Below are positions 1 through 10,400 of a DNA stretch of 64,000 bases, one piece after another. Position numbers and translations under genes: made by a program. The notes under the pieces were generated by a model, which saw only the letters and a program-made list of their open reading frames with translations, was not told the DNA's origin and made no database searches. The number at the start of each line of letters is the position of its first letter. Positions within the stretch are counted from its first letter, which is position 1. The stretch covers positions 109,368,944 through 109,432,943 of the forward strand of contig CM031858.1 of NCBI GenBank assembly GCA_018697195.1, read 5' to 3'. This DNA is from Certhia americana (lineage: Eukaryota > Chordata > Aves > Passeriformes > Certhiidae).

Positions 1-1211
1 CGTAAATCAGGATGCTTTGTAAGTAATCTGAATCACTGTAAATTTTTTCATAGCTTTTTCTTTCATATACTGAAAGAATTTTTTTTTGAGAAGGATCTTC
101 AACAAAGCATGAGTAATTGTAACAAGATCACTTGAAAACATTAAAAACATTAACTTACACCTTTAATCTTGGAGGGGTGTGTGTGTGTGTGTGTGACAGC
201 AAACTGAGCTGAGGTAGTAAACTGAAATATTACAAAATGTAATGTTTTATAATTACAATTTTTTTTTTGATTATGCAATCTTTCTCATATCATTTATTCA
301 AATGCATGCCGGACTGAAGATGGAAATTTATTTCCATTTTCTAACTATTTAAGACAATTTCTCTATTTAAATGTACATCATAACAAATTCTTCCTGTGGT
401 TCTCAGTGTGTTTATAAGCACTCAGGTTCTCAGCACAGTTTATAAGCACTGAATTAGTATCACCAAAATAAGAAAATTGGAAGAAAGTAACCCATGGTTT
501 CCATTTATTCACTGAATGGTTCATATACTCTTCAGAGTATATGAAGAGTTGAGACAAATCAAAGCAAAGTTTCCATTCAATCAACTTGCAAATTCCATCT
601 TCTAGAGTTTCTTTTGTTTGCATATTTTTTTAACTGAATGAGAGCTGAATAGCTTACCTTTCAAATAAACATTGGCTTCATTAATCAGTAATTGGTATTC
701 CCTGATGCTTTGGCATTTAAATAGTTTTCAGGGGAAAAAATCATTAAATCTTCATGTGCTTTAGCTTATTTCTCACTGAAAAGTGTGAGAAATTTTGGCA
801 TATTACATAGAGTTCCTCAGGGTGCTATTGCAGGTTAGTCTGGTAAATCAATCTCTGAAAGAAGTTTTCATTTTGCAAATTCATATGATATTATTTAATT
901 CACTATACACGTAATTTGTAAAAACCTGAAGTGACAATACAGTAATAAAATTTCATCTCTCTTTGAGTATCTAAGATGATGTATCTGTATTTAAAAAATT
1001 AAACAGTACATTGCAATACACCTACTATATGGTTAATTTGATTGGATGGTCTTTGGCATGGTCTTGTTCTGGACCAGTTAGCAGTCTTCTAAACAACTCT
1101 TTTGCTTTGGGATTTAGCACAAGCCAGACAGTGGTTGTTAGCACATTTAGTTTACTAGCACAGCAGTAGTCCTAGTGAGATCTAGAAATGTAGATTCCCA
1201 CCTCAGTCAGG
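1..1211. other. AT-rich non-coding DNA
   Basis: No gene is visible. Open frames are short, differ by strand and frame, and match no family I recognise. The only structured element is a short GT repeat near the start, listed separately. Confidence 0.7.
177..194. repeat. (GT)n microsatellite
   Basis: Nine uninterrupted GT units follow a G-rich run. It is short and probably only mildly polymorphic. Confidence 0.85.
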
Positions 1212-1649
1212 AGGGCCAAGAGGACGGTGAAGAATCTGGAGGGAAAGCCTTATAAGGAATGGCTGAGGTCACTTGGTCAGCCTGGAGAAGAGACTGAGGG
1301 GAGACCTCATTGCAATCTACAACTTCCTCATGAGAGGAAGCAGAGGGGTAGGTACCAATTGTTCACTCTCATAACCAGTGACAGGACTCAAGAAAACAGC
1401 ACGAAGCTGAATCAGGGGAGGGTAAGGCTGGATATAAGGAACCCAGGGAATAGTTGAGCATTGAAACAGGCTCCCCAGTGAGGTGGTCACAGCACCAAGC
1501 CTGACAGAGTTCAAGAAGCATTTGGACAATGCTCTTGAGCATGTGATGTGATTATTGTTGGGGTGTCCTGCTAAAGGCCAGAAGATGAACTCGATGATCC
1601 TGCTGGGTCTCTTTCAACTCAGCTTATTCTATGACTAGGATTCTATGAT
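1212..1649 (+). mobile_element. CR1 LINE fragment, 3' end
   Basis: The sequence follows the 3' end of avian CR1 retrotransposons: a 'gcctggagaagag' block, 'ggggagacctcattgc', 'gtgacaggactcaag', 'aggctccccagtgaggtggt', then 'gaactcgatgatcc' and a tail of ATTCTATG-like repeats at 1626-1649. These are the known landmarks from the end of ORF2 into the 3' UTR. The copy is 5'-truncated, as most CR1 copies are, and many substitutions show that it is old. It lies in plus orientation. No usable reading frame remains. Confidence 0.93.
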
Positions 1650-3189
1650 GTCACCCTGTTTTTGCATGCTTTTCTAAGCCTTCTTATGTTTTACATTCTT
1701 GTAGTAGAGTTTCTCACGCACGTTCTTGTATACAAAGATTGTTTTGCACTCCTCTCTAGAGGAAAAGAAACTTAATGAACTTTTGTGTTGACCTGTAGAA
1801 TTAGAGAGGTAAAACTTCACCCTCCAATCCTAAGTCACCTTTAAAATTATATATATATATCAAAGTCACACAATAAACTTTCTTCTTTTTCCTTCTTTCT
1901 CTGTAAAGAAGGTTGTCATGCATGTGTATTCATTTCTTGTCAAGCAGCTACACTATGGCAACTATATTAGTCATAGGAAGAGCTACCTCTGTGTCTAAAT
2001 GGAAGAGAACTTTAAAGACCTTTCTTGATTCAATTCAATTACTCAATTCAATTACTATATTACTTCTGATTGAAAATATCCATACTTCATATTTCAGTTT
2101 ACCCATCTTCAAAGTGGATCCAATACTCATCAAATTACTGTAATTTAACACTGTGAATGATCTGGTAGATCTGAGGCACTATGTTTGTTTTAAAACAAAA
2201 ATTGTATTTCTTTCTAAAATCTCTTGCACTATGAAAATGTGAAATATGAGCTATAACAAAACCTTCAAAATTAAGCACTATCATTGATGTAAAACAGTCA
2301 TTTTTTTTCTTCTATTAACTAAGTCTTTATCAATTCAACAAAGGAAATGGCTTTTAGTGGTTTGCTTGCACTAAATAGGAATACTGGCTGGAAAAAAGAA
2401 TATCTCTTTAGAGCATCAGCCAAATAGTCTGTGTTCACATAATAAATACTAATGTAGAACTGAAAATGGCCATTGCAGGCTGTAGTTAATGTTCCATGTG
2501 TACACAGTAGGAATGAGCATTTCAAACTAATTAATGTCTGAGTATGCCATCCAATGGACATGGAATGAAGGAGAACCTTTCAGGGACAAGAATGAGGGTG
2601 AAATTATTGAGCTGGGGAAGTTTGAAACAGTGATTTAGGGAAGTTTAAAAGAGGGATTCTGGACAATCCCAGAGAGGTCTGATGTCTTGTATACAACAGG
2701 GGGGTAGATCAGCTGCAGCATGGAGATATAGAACTATTTTAGAAGTTGTGGAAAGTATTAACCAAGGAAAATTTGAAAAAAAAATAAAGAGAAATATGAT
2801 GACAGAACAACTGGGACATTACTCGGATGTTTTGCATTAAAACTAACACAAACCTAAAGAAATGAGAGACAAAACCACTGAACACTTCTATTTATTGTTT
2901 TCTCAGAGCATTCCCAGACATTCCCTGATATCCTGGGCCTCTTACCTAGAAGGCCTCTCTCCAAGAAGGCCCAGAAGTTCCCAAAGCACAATTTAGAAGC
3001 CATGGCACAACTCAGGAAGTTCTGTTCTAATCCTGGCTCTTACAAAGGTCTCTCCTCAGCACTGGCTAAAAGAGTGCTTGACTCTCCATAATCAGGAGGC
3101 ATCTCCAACAAATACTACAGATTTTGGGACAAGAACATCAAGTCATGCTCCTTAGAAGCTGCTAGAGCCCCCAAATATTTCTACATCCC
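1650..3189. other. non-coding DNA between CR1 fragments
   Basis: I see no gene. The stretch holds a short (TA)n run near 1848-1860 and a perfect 13-bp tandem duplication at 2031-2056. The part from about 2900 to 3189 is less AT-rich and could be a decayed upstream part of the next CR1, but I cannot align it confidently. Confidence 0.55.
2031..2056. repeat. 13-bp perfect tandem duplication
   Basis: The word CAATTCAATTACT occurs twice head to tail with no mismatch. It is itself made of CAATT/ATTCA words, so replication slippage is the likely cause. Confidence 0.85.
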
Positions 3190-3800
3190 TCATGAATTTC
3201 CACAAGGGGAAGACCTGCCCCTGTGGGAGGAACAGTCCCATGCAACAACACAGGCTGGCAGTGACACAACTAGAAAACAGCTTTGAGCAAAGGTCCTGGT
3301 GATCAGTTCGAACATGGGCTGGCAGTGTGCCCTTTTGGCAAAGAAAGTGAGCAGTATCCTGGGCGGTATTACACAAAGTATAGGCAGCAGGTTGAGGAAC
3401 ATCATCCCTCCTGTCTGTTAGCATTGCTGAGGCCACATCTGGAGCTCTGTGTCCATTTCTGAGCTCCTCAGTACAAGACAGACATGGAAAAGGTCCAATG
3501 AAGGTCCTCTATGTTGATTATGGACCATCTCATCTGTGAAGAAAGTTAGAGAGAACTGGGACTATTAAACCTAGAGAAGAGAAGGCTCAAGAGAGGTCTT
3601 GTTAATGTATATCAGTTCCAGAAGGGAGAGTGCAAAGATGCAGCCAGACTTTTTTTAATGGTGTTTAGTGACAGGGCAGGAGGCAATAGACAAAAACTAA
3701 AGAACTGAATGTTCCATCAGAAAATCAGGTAACACTTGCTTACTGTGAGGGTGACTAAGTGCTGGAACATGTTGCCCTGAGATGTTGGGATTTTAAAAAT
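3190..3800 (+). mobile_element. CR1 LINE fragment, ORF2 end to 3' UTR
   Basis: The order of blocks matches avian CR1: 'ggaggaacagtcccatgca', 'caggctggcagtgac', 'gtgtgcccttttggc', 'tatcctgggc', 'gaggccacatctggag', 'ctcctcagtacaagacag', 'gagaagagaaggctca', 'gtgacagggcaggaggcaat' and 'gtgagggtgactaagtgctggaacatgttgccc'-like text near 3746-3778. This is the C-terminal part of ORF2 and the start of the 3' UTR. The 3' tail is missing, and the match fades after about 3790. It is in plus orientation, heavily mutated, with no coding frame left. Confidence 0.9.
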
Positions 3801-4101
3801 GGATCTTACCATTTTTCCTAATTGAAACCACATAAACCAGCTTAGAACCTCTCAGCAGTCAGTATAAAGAAATAAACTTGTCTGGAGAATAACTGATCCA
3901 GTCCCAAGGTGGCTATAATAAATTTTTCTCTAGAGATACATCTGTCATTTTGTCAATTACAGCAGAATTGACATGGTTGGGTGTCTCACAGTTCACTTTC
4001 TATGAATGCAGTAAACTGAGATGAATTCTAGCTCAGCAATCCACATATAGATGATTCAAATGTTGAAAATCAAAAGAAAGCGAAAAAAGCACTTTGAACA
4101 G
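3801..4101. other. spacer between CR1 and LTR
   Basis: About 300 bases of unrecognised sequence separate the CR1 fragment from the retroviral LTR. The last bases before the LTR (GAACAG, 4096-4101) would be one copy of the target-site duplication, but the other flank is missing or unrecognised. Confidence 0.5.
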
Positions 4102-4239
4102 TGTAGTTTCTCCTGTCCCTTTAACCCCCCCACAAGCTGCCAGCCCAGATTTAGGGGGAGTATTGGAAGAGGGAACTACAGAATAGGGTAGAGAGAGTTA
4201 CAAAAGAGGCCCTCTTACCCCAGGATGTATTCCAAGGCC

Positions 4240-4245
4240 TTTATT
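4240..4245 (-). promoter_or_regulatory. polyadenylation signal AATAAA in LTR
   Basis: A canonical AATAAA hexamer on the minus strand lies about 55 bases downstream of the TATA-like box, as expected for the R region of a short retroviral LTR. Confidence 0.65.
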
Positions 4246-4295
4246 CCTTGAAGGGGATCCGGAGCGAGAGAGAGGAGTCACATGGGGGAGAGGGG

Positions 4296-4303
4296 TTTTT
4301 ATC
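4296..4303 (-). promoter_or_regulatory. TATA-like box in LTR
   Basis: GATAAAAA on the minus strand lies upstream of the AATAAA signal and downstream of the C-rich U3. It is the best candidate for the core promoter of this LTR. The assignment is by position and composition only. Confidence 0.5.
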
Positions 4304-4436
4304 ACCTTTGGGGTTGGGGTCAAGTTACCTGTCCGATCCTATAGGTCAAGAGACCAGGGGGCAGGTAACCCAGGCCGGTCACAGTTTCTGGGGGAGGGGT
4401 TTTTGGGGGAAAGACATTCTTAAAGGGAATACAACA

Positions 4437-4450
4437 TCTCACCCTTTTTT
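4437..4450 (-). promoter_or_regulatory. polypurine tract
   Basis: The minus-strand text AAAAAAGGGTGAGA abuts the TG that begins the LTR. A purine run at this position primes plus-strand DNA synthesis in retroviruses. One pyrimidine interrupts the tract, which may be a later mutation. Confidence 0.65.
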
Positions 4451-4570
4451 GTTTAAAAAAGTTAAAGGGAAAACATTGTGTTACAGGGAATGAGGATAAC
4501 AAGAAATAGGGAAAACAAACATTTTTAAAACATGTTAAAAGTCTCTGTTTCTGTCGGCTGGAGTCCTCAC

Positions 4571-5986
4571 TCAGGAAGGTTCTTCTTTTTCTATCCGACG
4601 GCGTCTTCTCTTGGAGGCAGTGGCTACCTGCCTTTCATCTCCTTCTGCAGGAGCTGGGTTTCTGGGAACAAAAGGCTTTACCCACTTCTGGGGGATCTAT
4701 CGAGGACCTGAGGGAGCAGCTACATACGCATAGCCACGACCCCAGGTCACGAGCTCATAGGGACCCTTGGTTTCCAAAGTTTCTGGGTCCTTAATTAGGA
4801 CTGGAGGACGCTGAGAGGGCTTGAACTGATTACCACTGTTAAAATGACGAGTTACAGGTGGATTCATGTTTTCAAAAGAACAGTTTAGGAAATTGATAGT
4901 AAACATGGCTTTGCAGAGCTTCTGTTGTGGAGGCATCCACACAGTTGTGCTGCTCTGTTTAGCCAAAACCTGTTTGAGCGTCTGATGTGCACGCTCAACC
5001 ACAGCTTGGCCTGTGGGGGAGTGGGGGATGCCAGTTTTATGTTCCACTCCCCACTGCTGGACAAATTCCAGGAACTCCTTGGATGTGTATGCTGGGCCAT
5101 TATCAGTTTTGATTTCTTTTGGGATCCCTAGCACTGAGAAAGCTTGCACTAGGTGTTTTTTAGCATGCACAGCTTTCTCTCCTGCATGGGCAGAGGCAAA
5201 TACTGCACCTGAATGTGTGTCAATACTCACATGAATATATTTGAGACGACTGAAACTAGGAATGTGTGTGATATCAGTCTGCCACACTTCACAACTGCCA
5301 AGGCCTCGGGGATTAACTCCCATACCCATTGATGGCATAGCCTGGAACTGGCAATTGGGACAGGTGGCCACAATAGCTCGAGCCTGACTCCGTGTTAGCT
5401 GGAACTGACGGATCAGACCTGGCACATTTTGATGATATTGTTGGTGACTCAGTTTTGCCTGTTGGAAGATATCAGGGAGGCGTGCTTTCTCAACTGGTGC
5501 AGCAAGGGAGTCTGCTCGGCGATTCCCCTCTGCAACCTCTCCTGGTAAGTCCTGGTGTGATCGTACATGCATCACAAAGAATGGATGTTCTCGATGAGAA
5601 ACCAAATAAATTAGCTTTGAGAGCAATCTGAAGAGATGCTCATTCTCAGTTTCTCTGAGTACAGCCTGCTCCGCTCTGGACACTATCCCAGCTACATATG
5701 CCGAGTCAGTTACCAAATTAAATGGTTCAGAGAACTTCTCAAAGGCTCTTACCACAGCTGCTAGTTCAGCTAACTGGGGGGACCCTTCTACAAACTCCAC
5801 ATCAGCTTCCCAATGCTGAGTTTGAGGATTTCTCCAAGTCATCACCGACTTGTGGGAAGCCCCAGATGCGTCCGTGAACACTGTGAGAGCTTTGAGTGGT
5901 CTCCGACTTCTTTTCTCACAAGGAATGAGGTGGAATTCCTCATTAAACAGCTTGTGAGATGGGGCATGGACCGATATTTGTCCCCT
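4571..5986 (-). pseudogene. pol: retroviral pol: RNase H and integrase part
   Basis: On the minus strand this frame encodes RNase H followed by integrase, in the same frame as the reverse transcriptase upstream. The longest block free of stops runs from 5986 to 4700. Numbering residues from 5881 (a GTG codon, not a true start), the RNase H acidic residues are D4, E39, D59 and D124. The integrase zinc module is H146, H150, C174, C177 (HHCC). The catalytic triad is D203, D260 and E296 with D,D-35-E spacing. A TAG at 4697-4699 interrupts the C-terminal end, and the frame then continues to a TGA at 4571-4573. RNase H would remove RNA from RNA/DNA hybrids, and integrase would join viral DNA to the host genome. 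All listed catalytic residues are intact, but the nonsense codons make it a pseudogene. Confidence 0.92.
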
Positions 5987-6226
5987 TTAGCTGTCCAGAT
6001 ATAGCTGGAGATTGGCATTCCCCCAGAGCAACTGTACGAACATCTCTTTGGTCAGTCTCTTTGGAGAGTTTCTTCCCTCCTCTGAGAGCTTAACCGGAAG
6101 GTGAATGCATGTAAAATCACAACCAGCCAGTTCACACAGCCTCACCCTGGCTTTCTGAATCAATTGAGCTATTAACTCTTGTGGCTCAGTGATGGTCTTG
6201 GATCTCTGGTGAGAGAGGAAAACCTA
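5987..6226 (-). pseudogene. pol: pol connection region between two nonsense codons
   Basis: This stretch joins the reverse transcriptase to RNase H. The reading frame is the same on both sides (all codons begin at positions congruent to 1 modulo 3 on the minus strand). It is closed at one end by TAG at 6224-6226 and at the other by TAA at 5987-5989. No insertion, deletion or frameshift is needed to connect the two large open blocks. The residues fit the divergent RT connection subdomain by position, but I cannot confirm motifs there. Confidence 0.75.
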
Positions 6227-7411
6227 CTCTATGATTAAGAGTGAATCTTTCTGCCCCTCGATCCACTGGTAAATCAGGCCATGCAGATGTGGCAGTTTTC
6301 CTAGTACTATGAAATGGAAAGGTAGGCTTGGTTCATACCTGTGAGCCTGCCTCTCTGACAAGGCTTTCTGTACCTTTTCGATTGCAGTCTTTGCCTCTGG
6401 GGTCAGTTCCCTGGGAGAGCTCAGCTCTGTCTCCCCTTTCAATAATTTGAAAAGAGGGTCTAGATCCTCATTTGTGAGGCCTAGCCAGGGTCTTACCCAA
6501 TTCAATGATCCACACAGGGAGTGGAGATCTGCTAGGGTCTTAGGATTACAATTGATTTCCAATTTCTGAGGAACAACGGTCCTCTCTGAAATTTGTAAGC
6601 CCAGATACTTCCAAGGTGGCATCCTTTGAAGTTTGTCTTCCTGTAATTGAAAACCAGCAGAGGTTAAAACTTTAACCACTAGGTCAAGCGTGTGTTGTAG
6701 TATCATGTCATTAGGGGCACACACCAATATATCATCCATATAGTGGAGGATGATGGCATCCTGTCTCTCGGCACGTACAGGTGACAGCAATGATGCTATG
6801 TACTGTTGGCAAATGAATGGCGAGGCTTTACAACCTTGAGGCAGCACCTTCCAGTGATACCTCTTCATGGGGGCCTGGCGATTTAGGGTGGGAACTGAGA
6901 ATGCAAACCTTATGGCATCTCCTGGGTGCAGAGGAATCTGGAAGAAACAATCTTTGATATCTAATACTGCTAATTTCCAATCTCGAGGGAGCATAGTTGG
7001 CGAAGGCATTCCTGGCTGGATTGGTCCCATATCTTCTATGATTTTGTTTATTTCCCTTAAATCATGTAAGAGCCTCCACTTGTCTTTTCCCGGTTTTTTT
7101 ATTACAAAAACTGGGAAATTCCAAGGGCTTGTTGTTTCTTCTAGGTGGCCTTGAGCCACTTGCTCTTGTACCAGTGTGTTGAGCGCCTCGAGCTTATCTT
7201 TGCGCAAAGGCCATTGTGGTATCCATTTAGGGGTATTACTCAGCCATGTTAATTTGTGGGAAGGGTGGCCCACAGTGGCTACTTCTAAAAAATCCTGGGG
7301 TGTCTTAGGAATAATTAGTTTTACACCCCAACAGAACAGTGTATTAGGAAATTTCATTTTGTTAAAGTATTTTATTCCACAAGTATTTTCCTTGTCAGTC
7401 AGGAGGTGCAT
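6224..7411 (-). pseudogene. pol: retroviral pol: reverse transcriptase part
   Basis: A 395-residue open block on the minus strand encodes a retroviral reverse transcriptase. Counting from the ATG at 7411, the fingers/palm entry is around residues 53-106 (TWLSNTPKW, QWPL, SPWNFPVFVIKK). Motif A is LDIKDCFFQIPLHP with catalytic D151, motif B is LPQGCKASPF (190-199), and motif C is YMDD with D226 and D227. The thumb-like WKYLGLQI follows at 267-274. This enzyme copies viral RNA to DNA. The ATG is not a natural start, since retroviral RT is made from a polyprotein; residues 1 to about 30 may be junction sequence, and a TAA lies in frame just upstream. The block ends at an in-frame TAG (6224-6226). 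The similarity is to betaretrovirus-like RT. Confidence 0.92.
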
Positions 7412-10400
7412 TGTTCTATGACCAATTTAATAATAAAATTATAAAGCATCAAATGTTCCTCTCTTTCAAGTAATAGAAATAGTGGCTAGACTGCAAATTA
7501 TGTATGGCTTTGGAATTCTGTTTATGACAATCCATTGGAAATACTAACTGTAGAGTTGTCAGTGTCCAAACAAGACAAGATACGCAAATATTTTCATGTG
7601 GTTGTTGGGTTCTGCAATTTTCTATGGCATTTTTGCTCATCTCCCAAACTGAAACTTGACAAGGAAAATTTTAAATAAAAATATTACATTCTTATATTTT
7701 TGTTTTATTTTTCTTGTAGAAGAAGGTTGCTGTAGCAGCACCAAAGAAGAGATGGATACTATTTTTTCAATCTAAAAGTAGGTAGTGTTCGGAATATCTG
7801 TATCAAAATTTATAATTTGTCTCTTTTTTTTTTCTTCTAGTCTATTGTTTCCTTCATGTTTCATATAAATACGGTTTCTAATTTCAAAAAAAAGGTTATG
7901 TATAACATGCATAATACCATACCTTCTTTTTTCATTTCTCATCCTTTGTCATATTTTTGCACTCAAATCATGATGGTGAACAAAGAGTAAAGAAAGAGAG
8001 AAAAATACTGCAAAGACTTTACTAGTTTTGCATCAAACATGAAAAATCAGAATACAGGCCCCAGAAGTCTTAATATTATTCTATTCCAATGGCTACGATC
8101 TCAACATTCCAGCAATATGATCCTTCAGAAGTATTCTGCAGAGTCATATATCAATAGAAACACATATACTTAAGGTGAGGAAAAAAGGCAGCTGCAATAA
8201 GCATGAAATAAAACGGTAGAAACTGGTTCAGAGTTTCAGCTGTATGTATAAAGAAGAAAGTTTATCTCTTATAAATATTATTCAGAAGCCTATATATACC
8301 TCAAACATCAATTCTGCAGCCCTCCACTATAATTCCTATGAGTATTAACAAATTAGGAATATGGACAACAGTAAAATATAAGATTCTTCACTTCAAAAAA
8401 ATTTTAAAAAATCAAGTCATAGATACAGGGATTTGGACAGTCACTAAAAGCAACTGTCTTTTTCAAAAGGAAAATCTACTTGTAGGAAAAACTGATGATA
8501 CTCTGCAGCCTTTAGTTAATATCCCTTTACAAATACAGAGCAATGATCTGAAGCCATATTTTTCCTGTGTTTCTTACCAACCTATATTCGTATGGATTAA
8601 GCAGCTATACAGTTTTTAAATTGAAAGTCAAGCAACTTGGTTCCAAGGATCATTTAAAAATTTGTCTTCCAAAGATTACCTGGTATTTTTCACACTGTCA
8701 TAATGCTTATATATCTTCCTGATTTTTTTCAGACTTTTTTTTCATGCTTTTTCTATACTTCTCCAGCCTGTTCTCCTTTTCAATGCTGTTTTGCTTTTGC
8801 AGGGCTCCCATACAGTCATACTGAAATAATCTGTAATGCTTATATTGGCAGAATCACTATTCATATATCAGACTGTTTGCTTAACTGACTTTTTTATTCA
8901 GTCCTTACACATCCAGATTTAATTTACTTCTTCTGGTGCTTCCTCTAAAAATATGAATTTTATCCTTTTGTGCCTTACAAGCAACAGATACTGTAAGCAT
9001 CTATGAAATAATAAATACTTTGCTGCCTTTCTGAGCATAAAGTCATCTTGATGGGCTTGAAAATAATGTTGCAGGATGAAGGTGGCAATCAACTTTATTC
9101 TGAGTGAATCAGAGACTTGTATCTCTCTGCACCTTTCCTGTCCATTTAAAATATATCTTTGTTTTTCTCCAGTGTGTGCTGGGAAGAACTGAGATAAATC
9201 ACTCTCTTTCTATGAAATCCGTGTACATGAACCTTTTATTTTAGGTACATCAAAGCCTTATGACACTTACTTCTCCAGAAAAATAAGTAAAAGACATTCG
9301 TTACAGATTTAGTTTGTATAAATTAATAAATTTTATCATCTGATACTAAAAATGGCTCTATGTTAAAAAAAAATATATAGTCTTGATAAAAGAAATTGGT
9401 TTTTAGAAGAAGGAGACAAGACTTTCATAAGCAAGGAATGTGAAATGTTTCTAAACATAGGAAGAGACATGGAAAAAATAGCAATGTTAGAAGCTCAAAA
9501 GGTAGAAGATCAGAAAGACCCAAGAAAAGAGCAAGAGAATGGGGGGAAAAAGGGTGGGGGGAAAGATCAGAAACAGGAAAAGTGAACAACAATTTGTGGC
9601 AAAAGAAAATCAAGTAAATCCTAGCTAATGAATGTAAGATGGGGAAGAAATCATAGTGCAGTGGTTTTGGCAATGCAGTGACACAGTTTTGAGCATATAG
9701 ATAAAACGGGTGTTGTCAACTTAATAATATATAGGCAGAAAAGGATACACCTAAATTTCTTTAGTCATCACCAAGAGACTTTTCCCATATTTCTATCTAT
9801 TCTACCAGTCTGTGAGACCAACTCTGGAGATTACTCCATCAGTATTTCAAGTGCTGCCGCATTACTTCTAGATATGTCATATTATCTCTAGATACATCAG
9901 TATGTATAACTACCGATTCACAGTAAATAGTCAATTGCCTCTAATAGTAATGTACATTTCTAGTACTAATGAACATTTCTACTGGCAATGCAGAACATTT
10001 TCAGCAGGAAAAGTCTTGATGTGTGTCACACAGACATGCTGACACACACAAAAGATCAAGTACTGGCTCTCAGAGTTAAAAATTTGAGTCCAAGATAGTG
10101 TGGAATGATATACCTGAGGTATTCCAAAATGGATTTGCAATGAAATTCCCCAATGCATGTACATGTAGATAACCTTATGCAAAAATGTCAAAGCACAAAT
10201 AGATTTTGGAGTCACTTTTTTGAGATTTGGGCTATCAATCTGACATAAGGGAATGGAATTAACTTCATTTGATTTTCATGCTTTAGTGAAAATGTTGCAA
10301 AACATGAGTGTTCAGAAAAAAGACTTTTACTCTTGTACTCTTACACTCCTGACACTTTTCTGCAATGATTTTGTTGTTTATGGAGAATCAGATTTATGCT

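Larger units (their letters stand above)
4102..4436 (-). repeat. 3' LTR of the provirus
   Basis: This 335-bp segment on the minus strand starts TGTTGTATTCCC and ends GGAGAAACTACA. The two termini form an imperfect inverted repeat (about 8 of 12 positions) bounded by TG...CA. It sits directly after a purine-rich tract and contains, in the right order, a TATA-like box and an AATAAA signal. Several G/C-runs (long C runs on the minus strand) fall in the presumed U3. The family name is not assigned. Confidence 0.8.
4102..7411 (-). mobile_element. partial betaretrovirus-like endogenous provirus
   Basis: This minus-strand provirus retains, in 5' to 3' order of its own strand, reverse transcriptase, RNase H, integrase, a polypurine tract and one LTR. 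The upstream part (5' LTR, primer binding site, gag, protease) is absent: recognisable pol sequence stops near 7320-7411, and beyond that lies AT-rich DNA without retroviral features. No env lies between the pol stop and the LTR. The domain sequences resemble betaretrovirus/ERVK-type pol (class II) more than gamma- or spuma-like pol. The 5' boundary is approximate. All coding parts are broken by nonsense codons, so it is a fossil copy. Confidence 0.9.

Noticed and set aside
4885..5631. Several frames overlapping the integrase region on both strands
   Set aside because: They are shadows of the pol frame in other frames and have no features of their own.
7700..7800. Acceptor-like TTTTTCTTGTAG followed by about 60 open bases
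   Set aside because: Too short, with no matching family and only a poor donor.
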